From: Lentzea albidocapillata
Lineage (GTDB): Bacteria; Actinomycetota; Actinomycetes; Mycobacteriales; Pseudonocardiaceae
Reading direction: 5' to 3'
Length of the DNA: 64,000 bases
Assembly: GCF_000719115.1 (NCBI RefSeq)
Contig: NZ_JOEA01000012.1
Coordinates: 124,001-188,000, forward strand
Both the position numbers and the translations under genes were made by a program. Shown here in pieces: positions 1-8,653 of this stretch. The notes below the pieces were generated by a model. The model ran no database searches and was not told the origin of the DNA. It worked only from the letters and a program-made list of their open reading frames with translations. How positions within the stretch are numbered: position 1 is the first letter of the stretch; the number at the start of each line of letters is the position of its first letter.

Positions 1-160
1 CGGACGAACGGCCCTCGAACTGGCCGTACGCCTTCCACGCGCGCAGGTACGTCTCCTGCACCAGGTCCTCGGCGTCGTGCAGCGAGCCGAGCATCCGGTA
101 GCAGTGCGCGAGAAGCTCCCGTCTGAACGGGTCCGCCGCGGTCGCGAAGTCCACTGTCAC
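1..160 (-). CDS. ECF-type RNA polymerase sigma factor, 5' part only
   Basis: The gene runs off the left edge, so only about 53 N-terminal residues are visible. They read as sigma-70 region 2: a helical stretch with [15 protein letters not shown], then [17 protein letters not shown] and QFEGRSS. This wording is typical of ECF sigma factors of the RpoE/SigG-like branch, which redirect RNA polymerase to a small regulon; the domain that would assign the subfamily lies outside the window. The likely start is GTG at 160, sharing GTGA with the stop of the upstream WYL regulator (a second GTG lies at 154), which suggests translational coupling and cotranscription. Confidence 0.85.
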   Translation of the reverse strand, partial: MTVDFATAADPFRRELLAHCYRMLGSLHDAEDLVQETYLRAWKAYGQFEGRSS

Positions 161-1119
161 TCCTGCACTGTAATGGCGTTGCGGAGTCTGCCGATGAGAA
201 TCTCGATGTAGTCCCTGAGTTCGACCGGTTCGTGCACCTCGAACTCGAAGCCCAGGAACAGCAGGTGGAACACGATCCGTTCGAGCCCGTCGGCGCCCGT
301 GCGCATCAGGCAGGACTGGTCGTCGATCGGTTCCAGCGCCGCGGACATCGGCGTGGTGCGTTCCGCGACCGCCTGCATGGGTGCGTGGATCGTGAGCACC
401 GCCTGGTAGGTGTAGACGCTGGAGGCGACCTGTCGCGACACGAACTCGCCGAGGGACTTCGCCGGCGGTTCGCGGGGCGTGAACCTCGCCGCGAGCGCGG
501 GTTCCTCGGTGATGCGGTCCACCCGGAACGTTCGCCAGTCCTCTTTGGGCACATCCCACGCGACCAGGTACCACCGGCGGCCGGTGTGCACGAGGCCCTG
601 CGGTTCCGCCAGCCGTTTCGCGGGCTCGCCCTGCGTCGGGGCGTAGGTGAAGCGCAGCTGCTGGTGATCGCGGCAGGCGGCGGCGATGATCGTGAGCGTC
701 TCCGGGTCGACCGTAGGGCCCGCGGCCGGCAGGGGAGTGGTGTGCGCCTGAAGTGCCTGCACGCGCCGGCGCAACCTCGTCGGCAGCACCTGTTCGAGCT
801 TGGTGAGAGCACGGACCGACGTCTCCTCGATGCCCGCGATGGAGCCGTTCGCCGCCGTCCTCAGTCCGACCGCGACGGCGACCGCCTCGTCGTCGTCGAG
901 CAGGAGCGGCGGGAGTTCCGCACCCGCCCCGAGCTGGTAGCCGCCGGCCGCGCCGGGCAGTGACGTGACGGGATAACCGAGGCTGCGCAACTTGTCCACG
1001 TCACGGCGGATCGTGCGCACGTCGACGCTGAGCCGGCCGGCGAGTTCCGGGCCCGTCCAGTCACGCCGCACCTGCAACAGGGACAGGAGCTTCAGCAGTC
1101 GTGCGGACGTCTCCAGCAT
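157..1119 (-). CDS. WYL-domain transcriptional regulator (DeoR-type HTH)
   Basis: About 320 residues. The N-terminal 60 form a winged HTH ([19 protein letters not shown], then [19 protein letters not shown]), followed by a linker and a WYL domain with [10 protein letters not shown] and WRTFRVDRI, then the WCX-type C-terminal extension. Such proteins are ligand-responsive DNA-binding regulators, usually acting on neighbouring genes. I chose ATG 1119 (MLETSARLL), where the HTH begins in family members; an in-frame start at 1149 would add ten residues. Its stop overlaps the GTG of the sigma factor gene downstream, so the two may form one regulatory unit. The ligand is unknown. Confidence 0.9.
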   Translation of the reverse strand: MLETSARLLKLLSLLQVRRDWTGPELAGRLSVDVRTIRRDVDKLRSLGYPVTSLPGAAGGYQLGAGAELPPLLLDDDEAVAVAVGLRTAANGSIAGIEETSVRALTKLEQVLPTRLRRRVQALQAHTTPLPAAGPTVDPETLTIIAAACRDHQQLRFTYAPTQGEPAKRLAEPQGLVHTGRRWYLVAWDVPKEDWRTFRVDRITEEPALAARFTPREPPAKSLGEFVSRQVASSVYTYQAVLTIHAPMQAVAERTTPMSAALEPIDDQSCLMRTGADGLERIVFHLLFLGFEFEVHEPVELRDYIEILIGRLRNAITVQE

Positions 1120-1288
1120 GTGGGGAAGTCTAGATTCCGTTGCGGACAACGGCCTGCGGTGGTTAAGGTTCTCGTCATGACTGCCGGGTCGGCCTTGTGC
1201 CGTGAGCGGAACGGTTGCCCGGCCCTGACTTGATCAGGGCCCCTCCAGCCCCGCGCCTATCCGCTTTGTGGGATACGCGCTCAGGGAG

Positions 1289-1298
1289 AGGAGGTGAT
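1289..1298 (+). promoter_or_regulatory. Full-length Shine-Dalgarno sequence for the mini S1 gene
   Basis: AGGAGGTGAT lies five bases before the ATG at 1304. All ten bases pair with the anti-SD tail of 16S rRNA, unusually strong for this window, where most genes have 4-6 pairing bases or none. It fixes the start and suggests high translation of a very small protein. Confidence 0.85.
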
Positions 1299-1303
1299 GC
1301 GCA

Positions 1304-1495
1304 ATGCTTCCCAACGTTGGTGATGTCTTTTCGGGGAAGGTCGTCTCGACCGTTCCCTTCGGTTCGTTCATCGAGCACCCCGCCGGTGCACACGGGCTCC
1401 TGCACGGCCGCCAGGCCGAGGTCGGTGCTTCGGTGCAGGTGAAGGTGCTCGCGGTGGACGCCGAGCAGCAGCGGTTCAGCCTGGAGCTGGCGTGA
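1304..1495 (+). CDS. Mini protein made of one S1-type RNA-binding domain
   Basis: 63 residues, essentially one S1/OB-fold: VGDVFSGKVVSTVPFGSFIE, HGLLHG and a final strand VQVKVLAVDAEQQRFSLEL. S1 domains bind single-stranded RNA, as in ribosomal protein S1 and polynucleotide phosphorylase; here there is no catalytic or second domain, so it may act as an RNA chaperone or translation-linked factor (inference). The perfect SD at 1289 defines the start. It stands alone on the plus strand between two minus-strand genes, with a hairpin directly behind it. No signal peptide or membrane segment. Confidence 0.8.
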   Translation: MLPNVGDVFSGKVVSTVPFGSFIEHPAGAHGLLHGRQAEVGASVQVKVLAVDAEQQRFSLELA

Positions 1496-1505
1496 GTTGA
1501 GTGCT

Positions 1506-1526
1506 CGGGCAGAGGCGCCCTGCCCG
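1506..1526. terminator. Hairpin between the S1 gene and the converging minus-strand gene
   Basis: Seven-base arms CGGGCAG and CTGCCCG around a seven-base loop, followed by GGGCTTTCTC. It lies in the 38-base gap between two converging genes, so it could end transcription from both sides. No long U tract, as is common in high-GC actinobacteria. Confidence 0.5.
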
Positions 1527-1533
1527 GGCTTTC

Positions 1534-2391
1534 TCACGGTTTCCGGTGGTCCGCGCACTCGCCGGTCAGGCGGTCGTGCAGGGTCTTGCGGTGCCCCTCT
1601 TCGAGGGGTGCCGGACCGAGCGCGTCCGCTGGGCTGGTGACGTCGTGCAACAGCCGGTACAACACGACATCCGTTGCGGTGTAAAGCCAATCGTCCGCCT
1701 TGCCGGGCGGTGCGGCGGGTCCGAGCATGTTCTCGAACCACGCCGGGAACAGCAGATCACGTGCCACCGCGTCCTCGATGCGCGCGCGGATCAGCTGTCG
1801 CGTGTGCGCGATGGCCTCGTTGCCGGCCGACTTGGCAACGGTGTCCTTGGCATGCGTGTCGTCGTCCGGGGCTTCCGGGCGTTTCTGGTCCGAGATGGAC
1901 CGCCACTGCTTGTAGTTCTTGCGCCACAAGGCTTCCGCCGTGGGCGGGAGGTGCGTCAGGGCCTCGGCCGCGTCGATCGCCTCGAGGGCCCTCCGGTCGT
2001 ACTCGGCGATGGCCTTGCGCGTGTCCTTGGCTTCCTGCGGGGTGAAAGCCCTGCGGGCGTAGGCCTCCTGGCCTTTGAGGATCTTGGCGAGCTGTGCCTC
2101 GTCGATCTCGGGCCAGTCGTCGAAGTTCGCCTTCCGGGTCTCGCCCGCCCGGACCTTCCGGTTCAGTGCCACCAGAAGACGCTCCAGGCGGTGGACGCTC
2201 TCCGCGAGCTCGGTGACGCGGTCGTTGGTCCTGGTGAGCTTGCGCGTGGTGTCCTTGAGCTGGTTCGCCTGGCTGAGCTGGTCGTGCGCCGCGTCGGTCT
2301 GGGCGTGGTCGATGCGGGTCTCCAGCGACTTCAGTTCCTTCTTGAGCCGCTCGACCTTGCCGTCCAGTGCCTTGACCGGGTCGATGTTCAT
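1534..2391 (-). CDS. Coiled-coil protein of unknown function
   Basis: 285 residues. Residues 1-100 are strongly heptad-like and charged (LDGKVERLKKELKSLETRID, then DTTRKLTRTNDRVTELAESV), predicting a long coiled coil; the C-terminal half is a helical domain with YKQWRSISDQKRP and AWFENMLGP. No signal peptide, membrane segment or enzyme motif seen. The ATG at 2391 overlaps the TGA of the upstream membrane-protein gene (ATGA), so the two are translationally coupled and probably interact. I do not recognise the family. Confidence 0.75.
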   Translation of the reverse strand: MNIDPVKALDGKVERLKKELKSLETRIDHAQTDAAHDQLSQANQLKDTTRKLTRTNDRVTELAESVHRLERLLVALNRKVRAGETRKANFDDWPEIDEAQLAKILKGQEAYARRAFTPQEAKDTRKAIAEYDRRALEAIDAAEALTHLPPTAEALWRKNYKQWRSISDQKRPEAPDDDTHAKDTVAKSAGNEAIAHTRQLIRARIEDAVARDLLFPAWFENMLGPAAPPGKADDWLYTATDVVLYRLLHDVTSPADALGPAPLEEGHRKTLHDRLTGECADHRKP

Positions 2392-2849
2392 TTGAGCGTC
2401 CTCCAGGCCCACCAGGCGATGCCCGCCGCGGTGATGAGTGTCGCCCAGCCGCTGGCCAGCGGGGTCAGGAGGGTGGCGACCAGCGCCGCGGTGATCGCGG
2501 TGGTCCTGGCCCGCGGTTCGAAGATCCGGCGGCCCGCCGGGTCCACCAGGACCGACGCGGCCGTGGCCACCGCCACCAGGAGCGAGAGCAGCGACCAGGC
2601 GTCGAACCAGCCCACGGCGACGATCAGCGCCGTGGCGGTGGTGGCGACGGCTATCGCGCGGTTCGGGGTGGTCAGCCTGGCCGCCTCGACGTCCCGGCGG
2701 GCCTGCATGACCGCTTCCACCTCGGCGTTCGCGGTGGTGAGGAGGGACTGGAAGTCCGGGCTGCCAGGGCCTGCGGACTGAAGGACTCGCAGGGTTGTTC
2801 GCAGGGACTGCTGGCGGTCGGCCAGGCGAGCGAACTGATCGGCTGCCAT
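2388..2849 (-). CDS. Small integral membrane protein, partner of the coiled-coil protein
   Basis: 153 residues. Residues 1-60 are soluble and helical (ADQFARLADRQQSLRTTLRV); the rest carries three or four hydrophobic stretches, including AIAVATTATALIVAVGW, SLLSLLVAVATAASVLV and TTAITAALVATLLTP, ending in a short Trp-rich tail. No signal peptide or known family motif. It overlaps the next gene by four bases, suggesting a two-protein membrane-associated unit of unknown role. A long inverted repeat just upstream separates it from the SLOG/XRE operon on the same strand. Confidence 0.75.
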   Translation of the reverse strand: MAADQFARLADRQQSLRTTLRVLQSAGPGSPDFQSLLTTANAEVEAVMQARRDVEAARLTTPNRAIAVATTATALIVAVGWFDAWSLLSLLVAVATAASVLVDPAGRRIFEPRARTTAITAALVATLLTPLASGWATLITAAGIAWWAWRTLK

Positions 2850-2882
2850 GCCCCGAAATCGTGATCAAGCTCGGTGGGCGGG

Positions 2883-2941
2883 GCTAGGCCTGTGAGGGGA
2901 GTTGGTCCGGTTGCCGATCAACTTCCCTCACTCGGCCTAGC
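2883..2941 (-). terminator. Long imperfect hairpin between two minus-strand operons
   Basis: Arms at 2883-2904 and 2919-2941 begin GCTAGGCC and end GGCCTAGC. They pair over about 21 bases with one bulged base and one mismatch, around a 14-base loop. The position, just after the SLOG gene and before the membrane-protein gene, suits a terminator for the XRE-SLOG transcript. Confidence 0.6.
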
Positions 2942-2946
2942 GACCC

Positions 2947-3423
2947 TCAAGGTTTCCTGCGCGCCCCGTCCGGCCAGACGACCTCGATCGGCACGCCGGA
3001 CGCGCGGGCCTGCTCCACCACGTCCGCCGTGCCGCCCTTGCCCTGGGCCGGGACGCCGTCCCACACCGCCACCAGGAGCTCGACGGAGGCGAGCATGCGT
3101 TCGTTGGCCGCCACGTAGGCCAGCCGTCCGCTCGACATGTGCGGGAGGACGCTGACGACCGTGGCGGCGGCGCGGAGCTCGTCGTAGTCGGCCACCTGGT
3201 GCGGTTTCAGGCGGTCGCGGTAGTCCAGAGCGGGCAGGACCACCTCCACCTCCCCGCCCAGTGCCAGCACGGCCCTGGCGAAGACCTGGTCGGCTCCCGG
3301 GGCCAGGCAGGTCACGCCCACCAGGGTGGTGCCCAGCCGTTCCAGCGCCTCCGTGATGGCGGCCTGGACGGCTGGGACGCACTCCGGGACCAGGTTGCTG
3401 TGGCCCGTGATGCCTACGCGCAT
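2947..3423 (-). CDS. SLOG-family (Rossmann-like nucleotide-sensing) protein
   Basis: 158 residues: MRVGITGHSNL at the N-terminus, then TCLAPGADQVFARAVLALGG, a strand LPALDYRDRL and a late VELLVAVWDGVPAQGKGGTA. The GITGHS start, APGAD and WDG.. GKGGTA motifs are those of the SLOG superfamily (DprA/YspA/LOG-like), which bind or process nucleotide-derived ligands. The start overlaps the stop of the XRE-TPR gene upstream by one base (TGATG), so the two are cotranscribed; a plausible role is sensing or producing a nucleotide signal for that regulator. The ligand is unknown. Confidence 0.8.
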   Translation of the reverse strand: MRVGITGHSNLVPECVPAVQAAITEALERLGTTLVGVTCLAPGADQVFARAVLALGGEVEVVLPALDYRDRLKPHQVADYDELRAAATVVSVLPHMSSGRLAYVAANERMLASVELLVAVWDGVPAQGKGGTADVVEQARASGVPIEVVWPDGARRKP

Positions 3424-4985
3424 CAAGCGGTCCGGATCGCTCTGATCGCGTCCCTGGTGTCCTGCACGGCGGGGATGTGGCGGTGCCGTGCCGCTTCCTT
3501 GGCGAAGTCCTCGAGCTTGCGCAGGACTCGGCCCGAGGAGAGCTTCGCCGCCGTCGGCAGGACCTCGTTGATCAACCCGCACGCTGCCTCCGGGTCTCCC
3601 GCGACCATTTTGGTGCGCGCCAGTCCGATCACGTCGAAGGCGCGGTTGCGCACCTTGGACGGGTCCCGAAGTGCCAGGGCCCGCCGGATGTGTTGTTCGG
3701 CGAACACGGCCTGGGACGGGTCGTGCAGGGCGAGGTCGCGGCAGCGGGCGCCGATGACGCCCTCGAGCTCGGCCTCGTCGAAGCTGTGCAGGTAGCGCGG
3801 TTCGTGGTCCGCGTCCCGCTGGGCGAAGCTCTCCTGCGCCATGCCCACGGCCTGATGGAACTCGCGGGTCTTGCCCATGCTCGCGTAGGCCCAGGCCTCG
3901 CGGGTGAGCAGGAGCGCCTTGAGCGTCGGTGTGCCGGTGCGGCGGGTGCCGTACTGGCCCAGCTGGACCAGCTCCAGGCCGTCCTCGGGGCGGCCCAGGT
4001 CGAACATCTGCCGTGCCATGGCGGCCAGGCACAGTGCCGCGAAGCCGTCGTTGTGGCCGGCCTTGGCCATGCGGACGGCCAGCACGTAGTAGCGCTGGGC
4101 CGCGTTGTGCAGGCCGGCGTCGAACGACATGCTCGCCGCCACCTTCGACAGTTCCGCGCCTATGAAGAACGCGCGTTCCGTCGTCGGGCCGGACGGTGCC
4201 CGGCCCAGGCGTTCGGCCAGCTCGTCCAGCTGACCCAGGACGGCTTTGCGGGCCAGTCCGTAGCCGCCCCGGCCACCCCAGCCGCGCAGCCCGTCCGCCA
4301 CGCGTTGCAACGCGAAGAGCTCCTCCTCACTGATCGCCGAGTGCGACGACCATTTCGACAGGTTCTGCAGGGGGTGCAACCACCGCTGCAGCGGCTCGAC
4401 CAGTGCGGAACCCACCGTCACCGCGGCGGCTCCGGTGAGCGCCGCTCGTCTGCTGATCGCCAAGTCGCTCCTCGCCGTCTCCTCGACCGAACGGGCAATG
4501 CTCGTCGCCTCCCAGGGGGCGGCGAGCACGTCTGGCGGGCCCGTGTCGGGTGAGCCCACCTGAGCTGGGATGACGACGCGGTCGAACCACAGTCGTTCGC
4601 CCGGTACACCGAGCACCAGCGCGAAGTGCCGCAGCCGGTCGAGCCGGTCGATCTGGTTCTCGCCCGACTCGTAACGCGAGAGCTGCGCCTGGCTGATGCC
4701 GAGCCACGCCGCCATGCGGTCCTGCGTGACCCGGCTGAGGTGCCGGGGGTGGTGCCGGTACGCGGAGATCAGCGCACCCATGTCGCGGTCCGTGCATGCG
4801 GCGGCGATCGCGGGGTGGTCCCAGAAGTCGTTCGGGACCTCAGGTGGTCCGTGCACGTCCGCACGAGCGTTGCGGCGGCACCGGTGACACAGCCGATCGG
4901 AGTTGTCGGCGGCGATGAACGCCCCACACGGGCAAGCGCGTCTGGATTTGGGTCTCGCTGCATCCATCGGCCTCGCCCCCGTCAC
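3423..4985 (-). CDS. XRE-family regulator with zinc-ribbon N-terminus and TPR-like C-terminus
   Basis: 520 residues. Cys18, 20, 33 and 36 (CPCG and CHRC) form a likely zinc ribbon; residues 85-125 are an XRE helix-turn-helix (RMAAWLGISQAQLSRYESGE); the remainder is a helical TPR-like array typical of actinomycete developmental regulators. Residues 178-198 look like a Tat signal (SRRAALTGAAAVTVGSAL) but are internal, a feature often seen in this family with no known export role. It is the first gene of an operon with the SLOG gene and diverges from the gene at 5239 across a region with strong palindromes, so autoregulation is likely. Confidence 0.85.
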   Translation of the reverse strand: MTGARPMDAARPKSRRACPCGAFIAADNSDRLCHRCRRNARADVHGPPEVPNDFWDHPAIAAACTDRDMGALISAYRHHPRHLSRVTQDRMAAWLGISQAQLSRYESGENQIDRLDRLRHFALVLGVPGERLWFDRVVIPAQVGSPDTGPPDVLAAPWEATSIARSVEETARSDLAISRRAALTGAAAVTVGSALVEPLQRWLHPLQNLSKWSSHSAISEEELFALQRVADGLRGWGGRGGYGLARKAVLGQLDELAERLGRAPSGPTTERAFFIGAELSKVAASMSFDAGLHNAAQRYYVLAVRMAKAGHNDGFAALCLAAMARQMFDLGRPEDGLELVQLGQYGTRRTGTPTLKALLLTREAWAYASMGKTREFHQAVGMAQESFAQRDADHEPRYLHSFDEAELEGVIGARCRDLALHDPSQAVFAEQHIRRALALRDPSKVRNRAFDVIGLARTKMVAGDPEAACGLINEVLPTAAKLSSGRVLRKLEDFAKEAARHRHIPAVQDTRDAIRAIRTA

Positions 4986-5077
4986 TGAGCGTTTCCCCAG
5001 TGTACGGACGTGTGATCGTCAGTCCATCCATCTCATGCATAAGACGTAATGGGTTCGCGTGTCGCAGTCCGGGTACC

Positions 5078-5090
5078 TCCACCCGGTGGA
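5078..5090. promoter_or_regulatory. 13-bp palindrome in the XRE divergent promoter region
   Basis: TCCACC-C-GGTGGA, perfect except for the central base. It lies about 90 bases upstream of the XRE gene start, within the 253-base gap between divergent genes. Possible regulator binding site; unproven. Confidence 0.4.
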
Positions 5091-5106
5091 TGAGCTTCAT
5101 ACGTCC

Positions 5107-5127
5107 GCTGCATGGGGCCCATGCAGC
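5107..5127. promoter_or_regulatory. 21-bp perfect palindrome, candidate operator
   Basis: Ten-base arms GCTGCATGGG and CCCATGCAGC around one central base. It sits between the divergent XRE-TPR gene and the gene at 5239. Near-zero spacing makes it a poor RNA hairpin but a good site for a dimeric HTH protein, so the XRE regulator is an obvious candidate. Confidence 0.55.
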
Positions 5128-5238
5128 AGGCGAGTGGTGTTGGGGGGAAGTGAGAAGGACCCTGCACAACGTCAGGCTGCGGGTGGATCCCCGCGGCTTG
5201 ACCAGTGCCTGACCCACCAACGGGGAGGACAACCGCCG

Positions 5239-5727
5239 ATGAGCCTCACGACCGCGGAGACCGGCACGGCCGGGATCCCACAGAACAGGGGACACGCACG
5301 GGCGATCGGGGAGGCCGTCGCGGGCTACCGGTTGCTCGGCTGGCGGGTGACCGTCACCGAGCAGGGTGTGTTCCTGCCCCTGGGTCCCGCCACGACAGCC
5401 TTGGCGATGCCGGCGCGGATCGGGTCGCGAGTCCTGGCCGACCTGAAGTCGCGGATGCTCGCCGGACCGGTCACGGTGATCCCCGGCCCCCGTGAACACT
5501 GGATCTTCCTCGCCGAACTGGTGGCGTTGCTGCCCACGCACCTGAAGGCTCCGCCGGAGGTCCAGTTCGTGCGATCGCCGCACCGGATCGCGCTCCCGCC
5601 GACGATGACCAGGTACGGATCGCTGCGCTGGGCGAACCCGCCGTCGCACTCGCGGCACTGGTTCCCGCCGTTCACCGCCGTGCTTGCGCTGGCCCGGCAG
5701 GCCGCCGCGGAGGACCAGCGCCGATAA
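5239..5727 (+). CDS. Actinobacterial hypothetical protein, possibly a Prim-Pol-like remnant domain
   Basis: 162 residues from ATG 5239, preceded by GGGGAGG at eight-base spacing. Visible segments: GYRLLGWRVTVTEQGVFLPL, then GPREHWIFLAELVALLP, VRSPHRIALPPTMT and a helix TAVLALARQAA. The order resembles short actinobacterial proteins annotated as bifunctional primase/polymerase N-terminal-like, but I see no metal-binding acidic triad, so enzymatic activity is doubtful. It diverges from the XRE-TPR operon and is followed within four bases by the first Rieske gene, so those may be cotranscribed. Confidence 0.6.
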   Translation: MSLTTAETGTAGIPQNRGHARAIGEAVAGYRLLGWRVTVTEQGVFLPLGPATTALAMPARIGSRVLADLKSRMLAGPVTVIPGPREHWIFLAELVALLPTHLKAPPEVQFVRSPHRIALPPTMTRYGSLRWANPPSHSRHWFPPFTAVLALARQAAAEDQRR

Positions 5728-5730
5728 TCG

Positions 5731-6135
5731 GTGCTCGTGGATCGTCGTTCAGTGTTGTTGTGTGGGCTCGCTGCCGCTTTGAGCGCCTGTGGCGAGCCCG
5801 CTCCTCGTAAGACGGGCGGTGCCGGCACCGCCCGGCCCGGAGACCGTGTCGTCGCCGTCTCCTCGGTGCCCGACGGCTCCGGCGTGCTGGTGGACATGCC
5901 CGGCAACGCCCAGCTGTTGGTCGTGCAATCTCGATCGGGTGAATTCCGTGCCTTCAACCCGGCCTGCCCGCACGTGGGTTCGATGGTCAACCCGCCTGCC
6001 CGCGGCGTGATCACCTGCCCGTTGCACGGAAGCGCCTTCGACGCCTCGACCGGGGCCGTCCGCAAAGGACCTGCTGAATCGGGTCTCGTCGAAATCGCCC
6101 TCGTCCGTTCCGGAGACGATCTGGTGCTCGGCTGA
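5731..6135 (+). CDS. Rieske [2Fe-2S] lipoprotein, copy 1
   Basis: 134 residues, starting at GTG 5731 or the next in-frame GTG at 5737. The N-terminus is a short Tat-like lipoprotein signal (DRRSVLLCGLAAALSAC) with Cys of LSAC as probable lipidation site. The globular part has both Rieske ligand motifs, CPHVGS and CPLHGSAF, which hold the cluster by two Cys and two His. No oxygenase or cytochrome partner is adjacent, so it is a free-standing membrane-anchored electron carrier of unknown partner. A paralogue follows 107 bases later. Confidence 0.85.
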   Translation: MLVDRRSVLLCGLAAALSACGEPAPRKTGGAGTARPGDRVVAVSSVPDGSGVLVDMPGNAQLLVVQSRSGEFRAFNPACPHVGSMVNPPARGVITCPLHGSAFDASTGAVRKGPAESGLVEIALVRSGDDLVLG

Positions 6136-6241
6136 GACCTGTGCATTCGCTGTGCATCTGGCTTCTCGCTGAACTCTCGCGGACCTGTTCGCGTAATGCT
6201 GTGGTGTGACCCCGAACACCCACCACCACGGAGGATCGGTC

Positions 6242-6709
6242 GTGAACACCGAAAGCCTGGTCAGCAGGCGCGCGGCGCTGTGCGGAATCGCGGTTGCCCT
6301 CGCCGTTCCCAGCGGACTCGTGACGGCGTGCAGTTCCACCCCGACCTCGACCGAGTCCGGAACCACACCCACCCAGGGCGGTTCGACCCCGACGGGATCC
6401 GCCGGGACCAGCGGCACCGCGCTCGTCGCCCTGGCCGACGTGCCCGAGGGCGGCGGGGCCGTCGTCGACGCCCCCGGCGGCAAGAAGATCGTCGTCGCGC
6501 GGATTTCCGCCACCGAGGTGAAGGCCTACGACGCGACGTGCCCGCATCAGGGTTCGATGGTCGCGGAGCCTTCCGGCGGCACCATCACGTGTCCTTCGCA
6601 CGGCAGCCAGTTCGGTGCTTCCGACGGCGCGGTGAAGAAGGGGCCGGCGACGACCGGGCTGCGTGCGGTCTCGGTGAAGGTCGATGGTGACCAGGTCGTC
6701 CTGACCTGA
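6242..6709 (+). CDS. Rieske [2Fe-2S] lipoprotein, copy 2
   Basis: 155 residues from GTG 6242, preceded by GGAGG at seven-base spacing; a start further upstream would put a His-rich stretch in front of the signal and is unlikely. Tat-type lipoprotein signal (SRRAALCGIAVALAVP) with lipobox VTAC, then a Thr/Ser/Gly-rich linker of about 40 residues and a Rieske domain with CPHQGS and CPSHGSQF. The layout matches copy 1 apart from the longer linker, so the two arose by tandem duplication and probably transfer electrons outside the membrane. Redox partner unknown. Confidence 0.9.
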   Translation: MNTESLVSRRAALCGIAVALAVPSGLVTACSSTPTSTESGTTPTQGGSTPTGSAGTSGTALVALADVPEGGGAVVDAPGGKKIVVARISATEVKAYDATCPHQGSMVAEPSGGTITCPSHGSQFGASDGAVKKGPATTGLRAVSVKVDGDQVVLT

Positions 6710-6751
6710 CCCTTTCTGTTTTTGTCGGACCGCGTCGATAGTCTGGACGGC

Positions 6752-8653
6752 GTGGCAGATCCCTCGACGTATCGCCCTGCTGTGGGCACGATTCCGGAGG
6801 CTCCCGGCGTCTACAAGTTCCGCGACGCCGGTGGCCGGGTCGTGTACGTCGGCAAGGCGAAGAGCTTGCGCGGCAGGCTGAACTCGTACTTCGCGGATCT
6901 GGCCGGGCTGCACCCGCGTACGCGCCAGATGGTGACGACGGCGGCCTCCGTCGAGTGGACGGTGGTCACCACCGAGGTCGAGGCGCTGCAGCTCGAATAC
7001 AACTGGATCAAGGAGTTCGACCCGCGCTTCAACGTCCGGTACCGCGACGACAAGTCGTACCCGGTGCTGGCCGTCACGCTGCACGAGGACTACCCGCGCC
7101 TGCACGTGTACCGCGGCCCGCGCAAGAAGGGCGTGCGCTACTTCGGGCCGTTCGCCCATGCCTGGGCCATCCGCGAGACGCTCGACCTGCTGCTGCGCGT
7201 GTTCCCCGCGCGCACGTGCTCGGCGGGTGTTTTCAAGCGGCACAACCAGATCGGCCGCCCGTGCCTGCTCGGGTACATCGACAAGTGCTCGGCGCCGTGC
7301 GTGGGCAAGGTGTCGGCCGACGAGCACCGCGACATCGTGCTCGACTTCTGCGACTTCCTGGCGGGCAAGACCGACCACATGGTCCGCCGCCTGGAGCGCG
7401 AGATGCTGCAGGCCTCGGATGAGCTGGAGTTCGAACGCGCCGCGCGTCTGCGCGACGACCTGGGCGCGTTGCGCCGCGCGATGGAGAAGCAGGCCGTCGT
7501 GCTGGGCGACGGCACGGACGCCGACGTGATGGCGTTCGCGCAGGACGAGCTGGAGGTCTCGGTCCAGGTCTTCCACGTGCGCGGCGGCCGTGTCCGCGGT
7601 CAGCGGGGCTGGGTGCTCGACAAGGTGGAGGCCCTCGACGACGGCGGGCTCGTCGACCAGTTCATCATGCAGTTCTACGGCGACAACACCGAGAACACCC
7701 CGCGCGAGGTGCTGGTCCCGGTGCTGCCGGACGACGCCTCGGCCCTGGAAGACCTGCTGTCCGAGCAACGAGGTTCGCGGGTGGTCCTGCGCGTCCCGCA
7801 ACGCGGCGACAAGCGGGCCCTGATGGAAACGGTGGCGCGCAACGCCTCCGAGGCCTTCGCCCAGCACAAGCTCCGCCGGGCGGGCGACCTCACTGCCCGC
7901 TCCGCCGCCCTGCAGGAAATCCAGGACGCCCTGTCCCTGGACACCGCGCCGTTGCGCATCGAGTGCATCGACATCAGCCACGTCCAGGGCACCGACGTCG
8001 TGGCGTCCCTGGTGGTGTTCGAGGACGGCCTGGCCCGCAAGTCCGAATACCGCCGCTTCGCCGTCCGCGAGGCAGCCTCCGAAGGCGACGTGGCCTCGAT
8101 AGCCGAGGTGGTCCGCCGCCGCTTCCAGGCCATGCTGCGCGAAACCGCGTCCGGCGGCCCCAACCCGGGCATAGACCCGGACACCGGCAAACTCCGCAAG
8201 TTCGCCTACCCGCCCAACCTCCTGGTGGTGGACGGCGCGGGCCCCCAGGCCGCCGCGGCCTCCGATGTCCTGGCCGAACTGGGCATCACCGACGTGGCAG
8301 TCGTGGGCCTGGCCAAACGCCTCGAAGAGGTCTGGGTCCCGGGCGAGCAGGACCCGGTGATCCTCCCGCGCACCAGCGACGCACTGTACCTGCTCCAGCG
8401 AGTCCGCGACGAGGCCCACCGCTTCGCCATCGCCTACCACCGCCAGAAGCGCTCGAAGCGCATGACCACCTCGGCCCTCGACGAGGTGCCGGGCCTCGGC
8501 GAGACCCGCAAAGCCGCGCTGCTCAAGCACTTCGGCTCGGTGCGGAAGCTGCGACAGGCCACAGTGGACGAGATCAGCGACGTGCCGGGGGTGGGTCGCC
8601 GCACCGCGGAGGCCGTGGTGGCGACGTTGGCCTCGTCGGGCGGGAACTCCTGA
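6752..8653 (+). CDS. uvrC: UvrABC excinuclease subunit C
   Basis: 633 residues. GIY-YIG nuclease domain at the N-terminus ([24 protein letters not shown]), a UvrB-interacting UVR motif around [16 protein letters not shown], an RNase H-like second nuclease domain ([27 protein letters not shown]) and a C-terminal tandem HhH ([31 protein letters not shown]). It makes the 3' and 5' incisions beside lesions in nucleotide excision repair. I chose GTG 6752, where family members begin. Its TGA overlaps the ATG of the broken HD gene; rapZ, yvcK and whiA follow, the conserved actinobacterial order. Confidence 0.98.
   Translation: MADPSTYRPAVGTIPEAPGVYKFRDAGGRVVYVGKAKSLRGRLNSYFADLAGLHPRTRQMVTTAASVEWTVVTTEVEALQLEYNWIKEFDPRFNVRYRDDKSYPVLAVTLHEDYPRLHVYRGPRKKGVRYFGPFAHAWAIRETLDLLLRVFPARTCSAGVFKRHNQIGRPCLLGYIDKCSAPCVGKVSADEHRDIVLDFCDFLAGKTDHMVRRLEREMLQASDELEFERAARLRDDLGALRRAMEKQAVVLGDGTDADVMAFAQDELEVSVQVFHVRGGRVRGQRGWVLDKVEALDDGGLVDQFIMQFYGDNTENTPREVLVPVLPDDASALEDLLSEQRGSRVVLRVPQRGDKRALMETVARNASEAFAQHKLRRAGDLTARSAALQEIQDALSLDTAPLRIECIDISHVQGTDVVASLVVFEDGLARKSEYRRFAVREAASEGDVASIAEVVRRRFQAMLRETASGGPNPGIDPDTGKLRKFAYPPNLLVVDGAGPQAAAASDVLAELGITDVAVVGLAKRLEEVWVPGEQDPVILPRTSDALYLLQRVRDEAHRFAIAYHRQKRSKRMTTSALDEVPGLGETRKAALLKHFGSVRKLRQATVDEISDVPGVGRRTAEAVVATLASSGGNS

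Noticed and set aside
232..963. Plus-strand frame opposite the WYL regulator
   Set aside because: Composition is Arg/Asp-rich as expected for the antisense of a high-GC gene; the minus-strand protein has clear motifs.
6011..8530. Long minus-strand frame opposite uvrC
   Set aside because: It is antisense to a full set of uvrC motifs and shows no domain.
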